Shown: one piece after another, positions 16,226-22,707 of the stretch | How positions within the stretch are numbered: position 1 is the stretch's first letter | Layout of the letters: each line of letters opens with the position of its first letter | Assembly: GCA_022652485.1 (NCBI GenBank) | Contig: JALCRK010000034.1 | Location: 1-38,403, forward strand | DNA length: 38,403 bases | Direction of reading: 5' to 3' | Origin: Sphingobium sp. | GTDB lineage: Bacteria > Pseudomonadota > Alphaproteobacteria > Sphingomonadales > Sphingomonadaceae | Notes under the pieces: model-generated | The model's database searches: none | Seen by the model: the letters and a program-made list of their open reading frames with translations, nothing else | Told to the model about the DNA's origin: nothing | Program-made: the position numbers and the translations under genes

Positions 16226-16561
16226 ATGAAGCGTTGTTTCTGCCTGATCGCGGCGATGGTAGCCGCCAGTGCCACCCCTGCCCTAGCCTCTGAGGCAAGC
16301 CCTTCGGCGCCGCCCACACCCGCGGGTACCCAGCGCACTGCAGATCACCAGGCGATGGGTGAACAGGTTCGGCAAGGTCTCGCCCGGCTGCGCGAGGAGC
16401 TCGAGGGACGCAAGCGGGATGCCAAGCAAGCCGCGCAGCATGAAACCAATGGGCTGTGCACGGACTGCCCCGACAAGGACGCCGAGGCTCATCACCATTC
16501 CGTCAGCGACGAGCGCAAGGCCGACTGCCCCGAGTGCATCGATCGCGCGAACTACGCCTGA
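16226..16561 (+). CDS. Secreted Cys/His-containing small protein
   Basis: The 111-residue product has a clear signal peptide (MKRCFCLIAAMVAASATPALA, cleavage after ALA), a Pro/Ser-rich linker, an amphipathic charged helix (LARLREELEGRKRDAKQAAQ) and a C-terminal segment with two CxxC pairs: CTDCPDKDAEAHHH and CPEC. The Cys and His arrangement suggests metal binding or redox in the periplasm. The second ATG (16226) is chosen because AAGGAG at 16213-16218 is 7 nt upstream, against 1 nt for the first. It is the last gene before the operon terminator. No family recognised. Confidence 0.7.
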   Translation: MKRCFCLIAAMVAASATPALASEASPSAPPTPAGTQRTADHQAMGEQVRQGLARLREELEGRKRDAKQAAQHETNGLCTDCPDKDAEAHHHSVSDERKADCPECIDRANYA

Positions 16562-16569
16562 CGGGGTGC

Positions 16570-16609
16570 GGCGCGGTCCGGGCCACCTCCCACCGGACCG
16601 CGCCGTTTT
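16570..16609 (+). terminator. Terminator of the transfer operon
   Basis: GGCGCGGTCCGG (16570-16581) and CCGGACCGCGCC (16593-16604) form a perfect 12-bp stem with an 11-nt loop, followed by GTTTT. It starts 8 nt after the last gene. Confidence 0.85.
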
Positions 16610-16717
16610 CCCGCCGACTATCCCGGCTGTAATTTGGCGGCGATCCCTGCTAGACGACATGCGTCCAGTGCAGCTGTGCCGGCACGTTATTTCCCATAAC
16701 TCAGTTCGACTTGCCCA

Positions 16718-16939
16718 ATGAACCTTCCTGCGCGCCGCTCGGCCAACACCATTACCGGTACCATTGAAGCGGGCGCTCGCGGACCGATCCTGCGCGATGC
16801 CGACGGCGTGGCCTGGCGGCTGCATTTTGGCGAAGAGCCGGTGCCCGACGATCTCGAGGGACGGGTCAGCGTGCGCGGCAAGATCATTCAGCCCGACCGG
16901 ATCGATGTCGAGTTCTGCACGCCTTTGGGCGCAGGTTGA
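16718..16939 (+). CDS. Small beta-rich hypothetical protein (DUF5818-like)
   Basis: The 73-residue product (MNLPARRSANTITGTIEAGA...) alternates strands and turns (GTIEAG, WRLHFGEE, GRVSVRGKIIQPDRIDVEF), as expected of a small OB- or barrel-like fold. It resembles short DUF5818-type proteins of sphingomonads, a judgement from memory of the pattern only. There is no ribosome site of note. It lies alone after the transfer-operon terminator; the 240 bases after it hold no gene. Confidence 0.55.
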   Translation: MNLPARRSANTITGTIEAGARGPILRDADGVAWRLHFGEEPVPDDLEGRVSVRGKIIQPDRIDVEFCTPLGAG

Positions 16940-17184
16940 ATAAATACGGTCCGCAAAGTCGGCGCGATCGTGCTGCTTGCTGCAACGCGAAAGCATAAGT
17001 CGAGCATTACGATTCAGACGTGGCGAAATTGCTCTCGCTTAGTCAAACGGCTTGCCGTTACGGAAACTTACCTAACTCGCACCATTTCAGAGCCATTATT
17101 CGGCAAATTTAACCTGGTGAAATATTGACAGATTCCTGCGTTTGAACAATCGTTTGCTAGGATAAAGGCTTCGGGGGCGGCTTG

Positions 17185-17388
17185 ATGCGAATGCAGCGAT
17201 TGCTGATCGATCGAAGTACGCTCGACCTGATCGCCGCCGATGCCCAGGACTTCCTCAACGTCCTCAATGCTGCCGGGCTCCACCAGGCCTCAGCCATGAT
17301 GCTAGGCGTGATGGAGCAATTGCAGGCCGACCGGGCAAATCTGCCGGACGAGCGCGGCGATGCCGCACAATCCCCCAAGCCTGGCTGA
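17185..17388 (+). CDS. Small hypothetical protein, 67 aa
   Basis: MRMQRLLIDRSTLDLIAADA begins a mostly helical product with a disordered, charged end. A TTGACA at 17125-17130 may be a -35 box. The gene converges on the FCD regulator, with 7 nt between stops. I recognise no family, and the start site lacks a strong ribosome-binding sequence, so it is only moderately supported. Confidence 0.45.
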   Translation: MRMQRLLIDRSTLDLIAADAQDFLNVLNAAGLHQASAMMLGVMEQLQADRANLPDERGDAAQSPKPG

Positions 17389-17395
17389 GCCCGGC

Positions 17396-18196
17396 CTACT
17401 TGAGATTGCCTGCCGGCAGGCCGAACGGAATGACCCGACCGTCGGCTCCGGCTTCACGCGTCCCCTGCCCGTAGATCCTGCCGTCCAGTTCGAACGTCGG
17501 TGCAAACCGGACAATCGTCGCCACATCCGCGGCCTCGTGACCCGCAAGGGCCTCAATCGCGGCGAGCACGCTCTCCCGCGAAGAATAGATGTCTTCGCGC
17601 ATCAACAGCCGCGCCATCGAGGCTGAGCGATCGCCGATGGCGGACGCGATCTTCTGGTGCATCCGGAAGGACTCTTCGGCATCGTCGGCGCGCTGCGACC
17701 AGGCAATCCGGCGATGGAGCGCGTTGGGCAGGACCATGCGCGCCATGTCGGGTATCTGCGGAATGCGGGACATGCGCATCACTTCGATATGGAAGCGCAG
17801 GTTCTCGAGGACCACGCGTTCCAGCGCGTCGGGATCACCGGGTGACGGTTCGCGGGCCTCCGCCGCAAGCGCGGATAGCAATGAAATCTCGGCAGCCGTC
17901 GCGCGCTCGGCGGCCCGGTAGGCGGCCAGCCCTTCAAAGTTGGCGCGCATTTCGAAGAGATCCTCGACCTCTTCGCGGCCCCAGGTACGCACCACAAACT
18001 CGCTCCGCCCCTGGCGGGTAAGGTAGCCTTCGTGGGTGAGAGCACCCAGCACTTCAGCCACTGCGGCCGGGCGGCCCGCATAGACTTCGGCCACGTCCGC
18101 CTTCGCAATCACCTGTCCGGGCAGATAGCGCGCGGACAGGACCCCGAACCTGATTTCGAGGAACATGAGTTCAGAAAGAGACTGCGCTTTGGTCAA
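17396..18196 (-). CDS. GntR-family regulator with FCD ligand-binding domain
   Basis: The 266-residue protein has an N-terminal winged helix (about residues 8-72: LMFLEIRFGVLSARYLPG... AAVAEVLGALTHEGYLTRQGRSEFVVRTW) and an all-helical FCD domain (EVEDLFEMRANFEGLAAYRAAERATAAEI... FHIEVMRMSRI ... RMHQKIASAI). FCD regulators respond to small carboxylates such as organic or sugar acids. The ligand cannot be told from sequence. It diverges from a second FCD protein; the shared 133-bp space contains a palindrome that either could bind. Confidence 0.85.
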   Translation of the reverse strand: MTKAQSLSELMFLEIRFGVLSARYLPGQVIAKADVAEVYAGRPAAVAEVLGALTHEGYLTRQGRSEFVVRTWGREEVEDLFEMRANFEGLAAYRAAERATAAEISLLSALAAEAREPSPGDPDALERVVLENLRFHIEVMRMSRIPQIPDMARMVLPNALHRRIAWSQRADDAEESFRMHQKIASAIGDRSASMARLLMREDIYSSRESVLAAIEALAGHEAADVATIVRFAPTFELDGRIYGQGTREAGADGRVIPFGLPAGNLK

Positions 18197-18272
18197 TCGA
18201 CCTCCCTTGTGGGCGAGTTCTTGCCCGCCGCATCATTGCGGTGAACCTAGCACAATTTCGATTTGATTTCCG

Positions 18273-18291
18273 AATCCGGATGGTTCGGATT
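18273..18291. promoter_or_regulatory. Palindrome between divergent FCD regulators
   Basis: AATCCG (18273-18278) and CGGATT (18286-18291) are inverted around 7 nt, nested within further TCCGAA/TTCGGA and ATCCGGA repeats. Its place in a divergent promoter suggests an operator for one or both regulators. Confidence 0.5.
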
Positions 18292-18329
18292 ATCCGGACT
18301 TTGTCATCAGGGGGCTAGTTGAGACATCG

Positions 18330-19028
18330 GTGGCGAAAGCAATATTGCCAGACCTGCGAACGATTGCCTGCCCGGCGAGGCATGTCTTCGCTTTGCTTCG
18401 CGAGCCACGCAAGCGGCAGCGCTATGACGACCCCGGACAGCTCCCCGGCTTTCAGGATCTCGCTGCGGACGATGCGTCACGCTTCGTGCAGGAGCTCATC
18501 GACCTCGGCCTGGTTATTCGCGACCATGGCCGTTTCACCATCGTCGACTGGAAGATCGAGCGCATCGTCGAGCATCTGGCGCTCGCTGGGGCCATTCAGG
18601 CGCTGGCTGCGTCTGAGGTAGCTTCGCTCCAGGGCAAGGCCGATTTTTCCTGCCTTGAGGGCATCAACGCCGCCCTAAAATCTTATGAGACACAGCCCGA
18701 TAACCTGCTGCAGGGCGCCTTTCTGGATTACCAATGGCATCTCGAACTCGTCCGCTTGAGCGGCAACCGGGCCGCCTTTGCCACCTACGCCAAGACCATC
18801 CCGCCGGCGGTCTGGATCGCTGGGGCCAACTACTTCCAACTCGACGAGGCGCGCAGTTCATTGATCGAACATGACCGCCTGGTCGCCTACATGAAGGCCG
18901 GTGATACGCTGCGCGCCCGCGACGCCGTGTCGTTTCATGTCGAGGAAGCGGCGGCGCAGATCCGCCGCGCAGGCGCGGCGCGGATCGAGAGCTATCCGGC
19001 CGATCACCTGAATTTGACCCAGCCTTGA
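18330..19028 (+). CDS. FCD-domain regulator with atypical N-terminus
   Basis: The 232-residue product begins at a GTG (MAKAILPDLRTIACPARHVF). Its N-terminal 75 residues are a weak winged-helix match (FVQELIDLGLVIRDHGRFTIVDW looks like the recognition helix and wing). The C-terminal 150 residues are helical with the FCD features FLDYQWHLELVRLSGN and LIEHDRLVAYMKAGDTLRARDAVSFHVEEAA. It is about 30 residues shorter than its divergent neighbour. It could be a partner or antagonist of that regulator. The start codon is not certain. Confidence 0.7.
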   Translation: MAKAILPDLRTIACPARHVFALLREPRKRQRYDDPGQLPGFQDLAADDASRFVQELIDLGLVIRDHGRFTIVDWKIERIVEHLALAGAIQALAASEVASLQGKADFSCLEGINAALKSYETQPDNLLQGAFLDYQWHLELVRLSGNRAAFATYAKTIPPAVWIAGANYFQLDEARSSLIEHDRLVAYMKAGDTLRARDAVSFHVEEAAAQIRRAGAARIESYPADHLNLTQP

Positions 19029-19150
19029 CTCGCCTATGTTGAGACTTACCAGGCGCGAACGCGCGGCGGGGCGGTTCACCCCGCAGCGCAACAGCATAGC
19101 GAAATGATTGATGCATGTCGCCCTAATACGGCATTCACCACCAATTGGAT

Positions 19151-19164
19151 TTGACAACGATCAG
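19151..19164. promoter_or_regulatory. Weak FNR-like site
   Basis: TTGAC-AACG-ATCAG matches 8 of 10 positions of TTGAT-N4-ATCAA. It is 76 bp upstream of a better site and may be an auxiliary site or chance. Confidence 0.3.
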
Positions 19165-19226
19165 TCTGCATCACTCGCCTGCATTACGTCGCCACATCAT
19201 CAATCCTTGGCCGATTCACAGTAACG

Positions 19227-19267
19227 GTGATCTGGATCATTTTTTGCCCCCGCCAATGGCCTAGAAT
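19227..19267 (+). promoter_or_regulatory. FNR-type class II promoter for the CxxC gene
   Basis: GTGAT-CTGG-ATCAT (19227-19240) has the full TGAT/ATCA core of an FNR box. TAGAAT at 19262-19267 is a good -10 hexamer; a start point near 19274 puts the box centre at about -40.5, the position of class II FNR activation. The GGGGGA ribosome site and ATG of the small gene follow at 19280 and 19294. Confidence 0.65.
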
Positions 19268-19293
19268 GAGGTATGCCTCGGGGGATTACATTC

Positions 19294-19473
19294 ATGCAGA
19301 GCGCCCACGAAACCACGGCGTCGCATCGATCCGGTTTTGTGAAATTGCTGGGCGATTTCCTGAACCCGCGCATCTGCGAACTTTGCGGCCGTACCCAGTC
19401 CCGCAATCGTGAATCCGGCAACCAAGCGTTTGCCCAGCACACGAGGTGCGAGTGCTGCGGACGCAGCATGTAG
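19294..19473 (+). CDS. Small two-CxxC protein, probably FNR-controlled
   Basis: The 59-residue product has CELCG (Cys28, Cys31) and CECCG (Cys52, Cys54, Cys55) knuckles about 20 residues apart, like a zinc ribbon or rubredoxin-type metal site, after a basic/hydrophobic N-terminus (FVKLLGDFL). GGGGGA lies 8 nt upstream of the ATG. An FNR-type class II promoter stands directly before it, so transcription when oxygen is low is likely. An upstream ATG at 19273 would lie at the predicted transcription start and is less likely. I recognise no family. It could be a small anaerobic regulator, metal carrier or redox protein; the alternative is a non-coding leader. Confidence 0.5.
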   Translation: MQSAHETTASHRSGFVKLLGDFLNPRICELCGRTQSRNRESGNQAFAQHTRCECCGRSM

Positions 19474-19537
19474 CAGCCCGGCATTGCGACAAACCACCAA
19501 ATGCAAGGCCCGCCCCGGGAGCGCACCGTACATGCAA

Positions 19538-19551
19538 GTGATCCACGTCAC
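19538..19551 (+). promoter_or_regulatory. FNR/DNR-like palindrome before ubiT
   Basis: GTGAT-CCAC-GTCAC, extended to AAGTGA...TCACTT, is a perfect inverted repeat of the CRP/FNR superfamily type. Its centre (19544.5) is 40 nt before the ubiT ATG. TATGCA at 19573-19578 could be the -10 box. Confidence 0.6.
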
Positions 19552-19584
19552 TTTGGGCCCGCCGACATTTGCTATGCATGACCC

Positions 19585-20118
19585 ATGCTTCCCACACCGT
19601 CACTCGCCGCGCGGCACAGGCGTAGGCCGCAATGGCCCCATGTTCCTGCCGTCCTTCTGGCCCCGCTCCAGCCGCTGCTGCAGCGGATCGTACGCAAGGT
19701 AGCTCGCGAACAGCCCGCGCTATTCGCCCGCCTGGGACCGCACGGGCGCAGCCGCTTCCTGATAGATGCACGGGACCTGCCCTTCATCCTGCTGCTGCAA
19801 CCGGATCCCGTCCATCCCCGGCTGCGCGCCCTTTCCCGCGCGGCGGCGGTCGATTGCGATACCCATATCAGCGGATCGTGCAGGGAACTGGTGACAATGG
19901 TCGACGGTAGGCAGGATGGCGATTCCCTGTTCTTCTCGCGCGATCTGCTCATAACCGGAAACCTTGAGGCGGCGGTTTGCCTGCGTAATGCGCTGGACGA
20001 TATCGACGGCTCGATCATGCAGCATGTCTGTGTTGCATTGGGCAAGCCAGGCAAAATGCTATGGTCCTGGTTCTGTTCGCGTGAGCCGCTGCGCGGGTCT
20101 GAATGCGCAGCAGCATGA
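19585..20118 (+). CDS. ubiT: UbiT, SCP2-type accessory of O2-independent ubiquinone synthesis
   Basis: The 177-residue protein has the SCP2 lipid-binding fold: a basic N-terminal region, LDARDLPF-like strand (LIDARDLPFILLLQPD), CDTHISGSCRELVTMVDG, and the UbiT-typical DGDSLFFSRDLLITGN followed by AVCLRNALDDID. UbiT works with UbiU and UbiV to make ubiquinone without O2; SCP2 domains bind the hydrophobic ring intermediates. The order ubiT-ubiU-ubiV, with an ATGA overlap to ubiU, makes the assignment firm. An FNR-like palindrome precedes it. Ubiquinone is the electron donor for the NarGHI enzyme encoded further right. Confidence 0.9.
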   Translation: MLPTPSLAARHRRRPQWPHVPAVLLAPLQPLLQRIVRKVAREQPALFARLGPHGRSRFLIDARDLPFILLLQPDPVHPRLRALSRAAAVDCDTHISGSCRELVTMVDGRQDGDSLFFSRDLLITGNLEAAVCLRNALDDIDGSIMQHVCVALGKPGKMLWSWFCSREPLRGSECAAA

Positions 20119-21113
20119 ACCGCCCGGAACTGGTTTGCCCGGCCGGAACCCCGGCCATGCTGCGGGCTGCGGCCGATGCCGGCGCGGACGCCATCTACTG
20201 CGGCTTTCAGAACGCCACCAACGCCCGCAACTTTGCTGGCCTGAACTTTACGCCCAACCAATTGCAAGATGCCGTCGCCTACGCCCACGCCCGTGGCGCC
20301 AAGGTTCTGCTGGCAATCAACAGCTTCGCTACGGCCGGACGATACGATCTCTGGCAGAAAGCAGCCGACTGTGGAGCTGCCTGCGGGGTCGATGCCTTCA
20401 TCGTCGCGGACATCGGCGTTGCCGCCTATATCGCAGAGCGCCACGCCGGCCGCCGCCTGCACCTGTCAGTCCAAGCCGCGGCCTCCAGCCCCGAGGCGAT
20501 AAACTTCTACTGCCGGGAGTTCGGCGTTCGCCGGGCGGTGCTGCCCCGCATCCTGACGCTCGCGGAAATCCACCAATTGAAAACCGAAATAGACTGCGAG
20601 ATCGAAACCTTCATTTTCGGCAACCATGGCCTGATGGTCGAGGGGCGGTGCAGCCTGACCAACTATGCCGTCGGCATATCGACCAACATGGACGGCGCCT
20701 GTTCGCCTGCCTCCGAAGTCCATTACGACCGCAATACCGCGGGCGTGGTCACCGCCCGCCTCGGTTCGCACGTCATCGACCGCTTCGCGCCGACCGAGCA
20801 GGCCGGCTACCCGACGATCTGCAAGGGGCGTTACTGCACCTCGCCCCGGGACGAGCCGTACTATGCGTTCGAGGAGCCGATCAGCCTGAACCTGATGGAG
20901 ATGTTGCCGGCCCTGATCGGGGCTGGGGTCGATGCCCTCAAGATCGAAGGGCGGCAACGGTCGCGCGCCTATGTCAGCAGCGTCGTGACCAGCTTCCGCA
21001 GGGCGATTGATGCCGTTGTCGCGGGGCGGAAACCCGAACTGGTCGATCTCGTCGCCCTCACCGAAGGTCAGAAACAGACCCAAGGTGCGTTCGCAACCAA
21101 GAAGTGGCGATAA
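20115..21113 (+). CDS. ubiU: UbiU, U32-family protein for anaerobic ubiquinone hydroxylation
   Basis: The 332-residue U32-peptidase-like protein starts ELVCPAGTPAMLRAAADAGADAIYCGF and keeps the family stretches NARNFAGLNFT, LHLSVQAAASSPEAINFY, VEGRCSL, GACSPASEVHY, AGYPTICKGRYC and LKIEGRQRSRAYV. UbiU and UbiV form an Fe-S heterodimer that hydroxylates ubiquinone precursors with prephenate instead of O2 as the oxygen source. E. coli UbiU uses four cysteines; here Cys179, Cys196 and Cys236 align with three, while the first (seven before Cys179) is Gly172, and an extra Cys241 is present. The start giving ATGA overlap with ubiT is preferred to the ATG at 20103. Confidence 0.93.
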   Translation: MNRPELVCPAGTPAMLRAAADAGADAIYCGFQNATNARNFAGLNFTPNQLQDAVAYAHARGAKVLLAINSFATAGRYDLWQKAADCGAACGVDAFIVADIGVAAYIAERHAGRRLHLSVQAAASSPEAINFYCREFGVRRAVLPRILTLAEIHQLKTEIDCEIETFIFGNHGLMVEGRCSLTNYAVGISTNMDGACSPASEVHYDRNTAGVVTARLGSHVIDRFAPTEQAGYPTICKGRYCTSPRDEPYYAFEEPISLNLMEMLPALIGAGVDALKIEGRQRSRAYVSSVVTSFRRAIDAVVAGRKPELVDLVALTEGQKQTQGAFATKKWR

Positions 21114-21117
21114 CGCA

Positions 21118-22038
21118 ATGCCTCCCAAGCTTACTCTCGGGCCGATCCTGTTTCATTGGGATGCCGATACCAAGCGCGATTTCTACGCCCGGATCGCGGA
21201 CGAAAGTCCGATCGACACGGTTTACCTCGGCGAGGTGGTCTGCTCCAAACGGGCACCTTTTTTCGAACGATATCTGCCCGATATTGTCGAGAGGTTGGAG
21301 CGCGGCGGAAAAACTTCGGTATTCTCGACCCTTTCCGAGGTAATGCTGCCTCGCGAACGAAAAATGACGACCGAACTGTGCGCGCAGGCCGACCGTATGA
21401 TCGAAGTCAACAACGCCGCCGGTCTGGGCGCGGTCTATGGCCGTCCCCATCGGATCGGGCCGATGATGAACGTCTATAACGAGCGGACCATGGCCCACCT
21501 TGCCGCAAGGGGCGCGCGCCATATCGCTCTGCCGCCCGAACTGCCGCGCACCGTTGCCGCCGAAATGGCCGGCAACGCCCGCCAGATCGGTGTCGCACTT
21601 GAAGTTCAGGTGTTCGGTAGAATTCCTCTTGCCCTGTCGGCCCGCTGCTTTCACGCCCGGGCGCACGGCCGCAGCAAGGACGAATGCCAGTTCGTCTGCG
21701 AAAACGATCCCGACGGATTGACCCTGACGACCCTGGGGGGCGACCGGATGCTGGCCATCAACGGCATCCAGACGCTGTCCTACGGTTACCTCAATCTCGC
21801 CGCGGAAATCGAAGACATGCTTGCGCTCGGCATCGGGCACTTTCGCCTGTCTCCACATCGAACCGACATGATTGCCGTTGCAACGATCTTTGCCGATCGC
21901 CTGGCCGGGCGGAGCGATGGTCCCACGGCGATGAAGGCACTCGGGGCCCTTGGCATCGGCCCCTTCGTCAACGGTTTCTGGCATGGCCTGGCCGGCCACC
22001 TTTACCGGGATCAGCGGGTGGGCACCGGGCTTGCATGA
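21118..22038 (+). CDS. ubiV: UbiV, Fe-S partner of UbiU
   Basis: The 306-residue protein starts MPPKLTLGPILFHWDADTKR and has all four expected cluster cysteines: Cys42 (YLGEVVCSKR), Cys177 (SARCF), Cys190 and Cys194 (KDECQFVC). It also keeps the family stretches MLAINGIQTLSYGYLNL and HFRLSPHRTDM. It begins 4 nt after ubiU and ends with TGA, after which the same frame stays open into a PdxH-like sequence. Its role is the heterodimer with UbiU in O2-independent hydroxylation of the ubiquinone ring. Confidence 0.94.
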   Translation: MPPKLTLGPILFHWDADTKRDFYARIADESPIDTVYLGEVVCSKRAPFFERYLPDIVERLERGGKTSVFSTLSEVMLPRERKMTTELCAQADRMIEVNNAAGLGAVYGRPHRIGPMMNVYNERTMAHLAARGARHIALPPELPRTVAAEMAGNARQIGVALEVQVFGRIPLALSARCFHARAHGRSKDECQFVCENDPDGLTLTTLGGDRMLAINGIQTLSYGYLNLAAEIEDMLALGIGHFRLSPHRTDMIAVATIFADRLAGRSDGPTAMKALGALGIGPFVNGFWHGLAGHLYRDQRVGTGLA

Positions 22039-22137
22039 CATGCAAGCTGCTGGCCCTTTGGGGGGGAAGCGGCGCTGGTTCTGTTCCGTCGCTGGCAAGG
22101 AGAGGCCGGGAACGAAAAGGGGCACGATGCGACCGCA

Positions 22138-22623
22138 ATGGTCCTCGCCACGGCAACGGCTGGCGGCCTTCCCTCCGCGCGCATGGTCCAGTTAAAAAGC
22201 TGCGACGCGCGCGGGTTTGCTTTCTACACCAATCTCGGCAGCCGCAAGGCGATGGATATTCGCGAAAACCGTCATGCGGCGCTGCTGTTCGATTGGCCGC
22301 ACGTGGGCAAGCGAGTGTATGTCCACGGCAAGGTCGAACTCGTCCGGGCGGCCGAAGCCGATGCCTATTTCGCCACGCGCCCGAAACTGTCGCGCATTGG
22401 GGCCTGGGCCTCGCGCCAGTCGCAACCACTGCGTCACCGCTGGCGCCTGTGGCTGCGGATCGGCTGCATGGTGGCAAAATGGGCCACCCGACGAATGAGC
22501 CGTCCATCGTTCTGGTCGGGGTTTCGGCTTGTCCCGCGGGAGATATACTTCGAAAGGATCAAGGAAACGATAGGCCACCCTGCCGCCCACCCCTCCCCTC
22601 ATCATGAAGGCTCTGCAGGTTGA
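22138..22623 (+). CDS. PdxH-like FMN-dependent oxidase, possibly defective
   Basis: The core MVLATATAGGLPSARMVQLK, GFAFYTNLGSRKAMDI, AALLFDWPHVGKRVYVHGKVE and AYFATRPKLSRIGAWASRQSQP is clear pyridoxamine-5'-phosphate oxidase (PLP synthesis, FMN binding). The first usable ATG lies at this core. About 33 upstream codons in the same frame, directly after the UbiV stop, look like the missing N-terminus (FRRWQGEAGNEKGHDATA) but contain no start codon. After RPSFWSGFRLVPREIYF the C-terminus diverges, and the RLHDR-type substrate motif is absent. So it is either a degraded pdxH or a derived flavoprotein. PLP synthesis needs O2, so loss in an anaerobic island would be tolerable. Confidence 0.7.
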   Translation: MVLATATAGGLPSARMVQLKSCDARGFAFYTNLGSRKAMDIRENRHAALLFDWPHVGKRVYVHGKVELVRAAEADAYFATRPKLSRIGAWASRQSQPLRHRWRLWLRIGCMVAKWATRRMSRPSFWSGFRLVPREIYFERIKETIGHPAAHPSPHHEGSAG

Positions 22624-22661
22624 TCCAGATCATTCGTGGCAGGCGCGGGCCTTGGCATATT
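22620..22661 (+). promoter_or_regulatory. FNR box and class II promoter of the fnr gene
   Basis: TTGAT-CCAG-ATCAT (22620-22633) matches 9 of 10 FNR consensus positions. CATATT at 22656-22661 is a -10-like hexamer; a start near 22668 puts the box at -41.5. This implies autoregulation of the downstream FNR gene. Confidence 0.7.
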
Positions 22662-22707
22662 TAGGGAAATGCGAAGCCCGGATGGCCGGGAGCGGCGGAG
22701 ACTGACA

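Noticed and set aside
17047..17058. ACGGC-TT-GCCGT palindrome as a regulatory site
   Set aside because: Too short and isolated, with no paired promoter or matching copies in the window.
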